Source of the DNA: Pelargonium cotyledonis
Taxonomy: Eukaryota > Streptophyta > Magnoliopsida > Geraniales > Geraniaceae
Reading direction: 5' to 3'
Assembly: GCA_036897625.1 (NCBI GenBank)
Contig: JAYMTA010000625.1
Coordinates: forward strand, 1-25,924
DNA length: 25,924 bases
Under the pieces are notes generated by a model. It was not told the origin of the DNA, searched no databases, and was given only the letters and a program-made list of their open reading frames with translations. The position numbers and the translations under genes are program-made. Below, in pieces: positions 22,211 through 25,924 of the stretch (positions are counted from its first letter, which is position 1; every line of letters starts with the position of its first letter).

Positions 22211-23242
22211 ATTTTTACTTGAAAATTAGCCTAAATACTAGTTTGAGAGCCACTATAAACACTTTCATTAATGCTCACCTATTATTTGGGTTTTACATGG
22301 TTGATGCTCTTGACTTGCGCTTGACGATATTACTCGTGAGTCGTTCTAGGCATTAGGCTTTTCAGGTGGGTTTGCTACTGCTCGAGTGACTTTTCTCATC
22401 TTGTCCTCTTTGGTGAAATGCCCCGATCTTTCTTGAAAGTCGTGCTCATTCTCAGTGATCTCCGTCGTCATCAAAGTATTATTCATTGTGTCTTTTGTTC
22501 CCTTTACTTCATTGGCTTGTGCTATCTATAAGTTGTCGGGAAAAGTTTAAGTCTGAAACCTGACAGTAGTGACGCTTTGTTGTCAGGAATATATATGACG
22601 TTAATTTGTTTCTTTTATGCTTGTTGTTTCACGTTAGACTCACCAAAATTTTCTCCATGACTCTTTCCTTGTGCCCTCATAGAGGTTTCATTTTCCTCTT
22701 CAATAAACCCATGCGTGAAAAACAAGGACCCTCTTATTCGAAGCCCGTTTGTTGCTTAAGATAAATCTATCTCAAGTTAATCTTAAGTTCTATGTTCTTA
22801 TTCCTTACCTTATTACTGTGTGAGGTCCCTATTTGTATTGATGCGAGTTTCCTATTATTTCGTCTACATGTTCGATGTCTTTAACTCACGCGTAACGCCA
22901 TTTATTGTAGACTATTTTCTGTGGGGTTTTCTTGGTGGGCTTTGCCACGGGCGAAGGCATGTTGTCTGGCCCATGTTGGTATGTATTATGGAAACTAGGG
23001 CATCACTTCCCTGGCGGTGTAGTAGATCTTATTATGGACAACACCCATGTTATTCGTATTCAAAGCTTTTCGCTTGCTTTAGTTTCTTGTATTGACTCTA
23101 GTTGATATATCTCTTTTAGCTCATGGGTGCTCGATCCTCTCTCTTGCTTGAGGGTCTAACATGCTGTTCGATTGTACTTTTATTTTAATCCTCCGGTTTT
23201 ACTAAATAAAACGTACCGCTCGTTTATCAAAAAAAAAAAATA
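22211..23242 (+). mobile_element. Probable non-LTR retroposon with poly(A) tail and candidate target duplication
   Basis: A stretch of intermediate GC content ends in AATAAA (23205-23210) and a run of A (about 23229-23240). CTCATATTA occurs just after the A-run (23243-23251) and again at 22202-22210, so a 9-bp target duplication would bracket a 1-kb insert. This is what a 5'-truncated LINE or a retrocopy would leave. The inside has short frames only and I recognise no reverse transcriptase motif, so most of it may be 3'UTR. A 9-bp match in AT-rich DNA could be chance. Confidence 0.4.
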
Positions 23243-23251
23243 CTCATATTA

Positions 23252-23700
23252 TTCCCATAAATGATTAAGATGGTGTGGATATTGAATGCATCTATGACAT
23301 ATCGGCCGCCCTTAAAAATGATGCCGATAATGTGGATGAAGTGAGTGCGACTCCGACACCTATATCAAATAATCTTTAAATTGTACGGAACGAGGAACAA
23401 TCCAATCAAGTTTATCACATTTCAAGCTTTAGTAAATGGGTAATACTTACATTGTGTAGCTTGTGATACTAAAATGAAAGACTTTATTTCTTAAATTCAT
23501 ATTTTATATTAACATTGTGATAACATGTGTCTTATTTAAACTAATCCATTATAAGTTGAGTTTGTTTGAGAAAATAATAATAGTTTAATTGAGAAAAATG
23601 GTACATAATTAATTTACGAGTGAAGTTGATAATTATACACTTGTTACCTAATTAATATTTATTATTTTTAATTATATATATATATGAATGAATGAAGTTT
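23252..23700. other. AT-rich spacer with a (TA)n run
   Basis: Mostly AT-rich. A frame at about 23266-23379 is open for 37 codons with an acidic, protein-like translation ending TPISNNL, but it has no start context or family match. A (TA)n microsatellite lies at 23673-23685. Confidence 0.4.
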
Positions 23701-23718
23701 ATGACACCGACCACCTCT

Positions 23719-23752
23719 TGACTTGGTGCTTTGAACTCAAAGCATCAAGTCA
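23719..23752 (+). repeat. 14-bp hairpin in a tRNA-like stretch
   Basis: TGACTTGGTGCTTT and AAAGCATCAAGTCA pair fully if one G-T pair is allowed, around the loop GAACTC. Immediately after is CATGAGTTCAAAGG, which resembles a box B. The stretch may be a SINE head or a short hairpin; no tRNA gene fold is supported. Confidence 0.6.
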
Positions 23753-23825
23753 TGAGTTCAAAGGTTGGTGAGAGAGAGAAGAGGAAGAGAAGAGAATATG
23801 AAAGACTATTTTTTTTGGATGCAGA

Positions 23826-24240
23826 CTTCTTCTTCTTCTTCTTCTTTTTTTCTTAAGCAACTAGTACTTCTATTAATGAACCGAAAAAGATAAAATAAAA
23901 GTACAAAAGAAACTATCTAGCTAAAGTCATGAATGAATCACGACACCAAGAAACAAAAGAAAAATTGATCGAAAGCACACATGAACAAGAAATTAGAACT
24001 ACACTTAGTGTGTGAACTAGACAAGAGACTGCAAACAATGCCTTATATGGAACGCCACACAACCTCGAATGTTCATAAGAGAGAAAACAATTTGCGGTGC
24101 AAGTTGATCACAATATTAATTCCTAGGAGAAGCGACTTCAATGTACCAAAGCCGGTCGATAATTTCAGATTCAGTTTCTCTCGCATGTATGCATAGATAC
24201 TTATAAAGTTGCCACAAAATTGCAGCCAATGTCAATGTTC
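23826..24240 (-). mobile_element. 3' end of a minus-strand retroposon with a (GAA)n-type tail
   Basis: Read on the minus strand, a unit of moderate GC content ends in TTTTGTACTTTTATTTTATC, then TTCATTAATAGAAGTAC, then an A-rich and GAA-repeated tail. This tail is the CTT microsatellite seen on the plus strand at 23826-23846. This order is what LINE 3' ends look like in plants. Upstream on the minus strand a short frame contains LWQLYKYL and DRLWYIEVASPRN, protein-like but not recognised. The start of the element is not visible. Confidence 0.4.
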
Positions 24241-24653
24241 AAAAACTCTTAGCAAACTCCATCCATAAAAAACTGGACAATATCTATATTCATATCCAAA
24301 AAAATTCTGGATAACGTATACTATCAAAATATCTAAACTTATTGACATAAGACATATTTTTCAAATATCCAAATTAAACCAACATTAAAAAAACACCAAT
24401 GTTTATAGACATTACAATAACATATACATAATAAATATTATAAACAACATTCTTGTTTAAATTGTCTATTTAAACAAATATATTGTTTTAGCATGAGTAA
24501 TGTTCAAAGTAGAATTGTATTAAGCAGTTGAAATAATTTATAATTAAGTCTTCAACTCACAATATTAACTAAAGAAACATAATATTTAGACGTACCATGG
24601 AAACATTTCATTAGAAATAATATGTTAAATCTAAGAAAAATACTTAATTATTA
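24241..24653. other. AT-rich spacer, nothing recognised
   Basis: A-rich stretch with short imperfect runs of AAATATCCAAA type. No gene, RNA or bounded repeat could be supported. Confidence 0.45.
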
Positions 24654-25924
24654 GGGAGTGCCTATTTCCACAGTACCCAATAGTGCTGCTTCCACAGTCA
24701 GTTAAAACATTTATTGTATGGACAAAAATACCCTCATATTATAACTAATATATTATCTTCTACATTTTCCTTCTTCGTTCTAGCTACCATTTCTCATTGA
24801 TGACTATCATGTGGAAATGCTCTTAACTACGCCTATATATATTAGCTCCAACATTTGATTAGTTGAAAATCTATATATACGAAATAGCCAAATTCAAAAC
24901 TATAAAAGAGGATTTGTGTATTATGCAAGGCTAATGGAAACAACTAACGCTCCTACCTACCTAACATATAATTGAACAAGGGTATCAAATTTATTTGCAT
25001 ATTGAATATTGACATGAGTAATTATATTTTGTAAGCTTTGAACCCCATAAACTTTCAGTAATTCTCCTTTAAAACTAGCTTGCGAAATCAAAGAGGAAAA
25101 TATTTTAACATATGATAAGTGTATATTTCTCCAATCTACATACTCTTTAATTTGTATTCATTTGAGTTTAATGAGTCAATGAAAAATGACTCCACGCGAT
25201 CGTCACTTGTTATTTTCAATATTTATTTGAATCTTAACTTTAAATTATTATTTTTTTTTCTGTGTGATTTGAATCGGCTTGAATTCCTCCACCACACTTG
25301 ATCTATATATTAATTGATGAAAAGTAGAGTCATTTTCGAGAAACGATGGTTTCAAATCAGATGACAAGTGGGATTCGTTTATCTCCACTTTGATCGACAT
25401 GAATCTCACACTTGTCATTTTAGGGTTCTTGTGAGATAAAGATGCATAAGTCATTTAAAGTTTGGTTAAATATTATGGATGTTTTGATTGTGGAAGATGT
25501 AGATTTTTAAGTGTGATTAAATTTGAAACTTGAAATTTAATCATAAAACATGCAATACATAACCAAACTTTGATCATGTATTCTTTTGTTACTGGTAGTC
25601 TCAAGTTCATTTTTGTTCTTCTCTTTAGTTCTCAATAATGATTATAATCAATCAAGGAATTTAAGAATGATATTTATTTTTTGAGTGTTTTTTTTCTTCT
25701 TGCTTCAATAGTTAGTTTGTGTAGTTGTGCTTTGACTTAACGTTTGTTATTACAAAACGATTGGTATTGATATAGTTGATGAGAATTTGGTTGGTTGAAC
25801 ATGGGAAGGGAAATAGAAATGGGGTTTAAGAGATATGAGCAATAATAATAATGGGAAGGAAACGAAATCATGAGGAAAATAAAAATTGTTAACTTTTATG
25901 TGAGGGTAATTTTGTCCAAGTAAA
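24654..25924. mobile_element. Possible non-autonomous inverted-repeat element, cut by the right edge
   Basis: GGACAAAAATACCCTCATAT (24720-24739) matches the reverse complement of 25898-25917 at 18 of 20 positions, and the flanking AT-rich sequence inside both arms continues similar. The left end may begin near 24654 (GGGAGTGCCTATTTCCAC), with the matching right end outside the window. The 1.2 kb between has no gene. It may instead be two separate copies of a common repeat in opposite orientation. Confidence 0.4.
25457..25572. repeat. Nested hairpin (foldback) about 116 bp long
   Basis: The outer arms AAAGTTTGGTTAAATATT and the mirrored AATACATAACCAAACTTT pair with few mismatches and extend inward through ATGTTTTGATT against AATCATAAAACAT. 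In the centre GATTAAATTT (25515-25524) and AAATTTAATC (25533-25542) form a perfect 10-bp stem with an 8-base loop. It lies within the inverted-repeat element proposed at 24654-25924. Confidence 0.8.

Noticed and set aside
1-25924. CRISPR arrays, operons, prophage or toxin-antitoxin genes
   Set aside because: The window is plant nuclear DNA; no regularly spaced repeats or prokaryotic gene organisation were seen.
1-25924. Complete tRNA, rRNA or well-known conserved miRNA genes
   Set aside because: I scanned by eye for tRNA boxes with a foldable cloverleaf and for familiar mature miRNA sequences and found none; this does not replace a tRNAscan or Infernal run.

Overview
The window looks like nuclear DNA of a flowering plant, most likely a eudicot. 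The genes are broken into many short exons by AT-rich GT-AG introns, spacers are AT-rich, and two of the three genes belong to plant-typical families (a Golgi CGR2/CGR3 pectin methyltransferase and an RXW8-type OSCA channel). I could not fix the genus. No bacterial, organellar or viral gene set is present.

Layout, left to right. (1) 1-475: a GC-rich piece ending in a short A-run, like the 3' end of a non-LTR retroposon. (2) 650-878: a tRNA-derived SINE. (3) 910-3881, minus strand: the first five coding exons of a small membrane-anchored J-domain (DnaJ-like) protein; its last exon or exons, with the HPD motif, lie beyond the left edge. (4) 4080-6670: spacer with a foldback repeat and a GC-richer block of unknown origin. 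(5) 6678-9776, plus strand: a complete six-exon CGR2/CGR3 gene (259 aa). (6) 9780-12600: spacer with a foldback element and a C-rich block that may be a fossil retroelement. (7) 12740-21946, plus strand: a complete RXW8-like OSCA/CSC1 channel gene with a 5'UTR intron and eleven coding exons (728 aa). (8) 21950-25924: no gene recognised; two retroposon-like 3' ends in opposite orientation, a tRNA-like hairpin, and a probable inverted-repeat element cut by the right edge.

Exon joins were built by hand from GT-AG sites, reading phase and remembered family sequences. All three models keep phase across every junction. The genes do not form a functional unit: J-domain co-chaperone, pectin methylation in the Golgi, and a mechanically or osmotically gated cation channel are ordinary neighbouring plant loci. 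I found no convincing undescribed system. The most useful second looks are the repeat architecture, a five-codon uORF abutting the channel start codon, and small duplications in introns.
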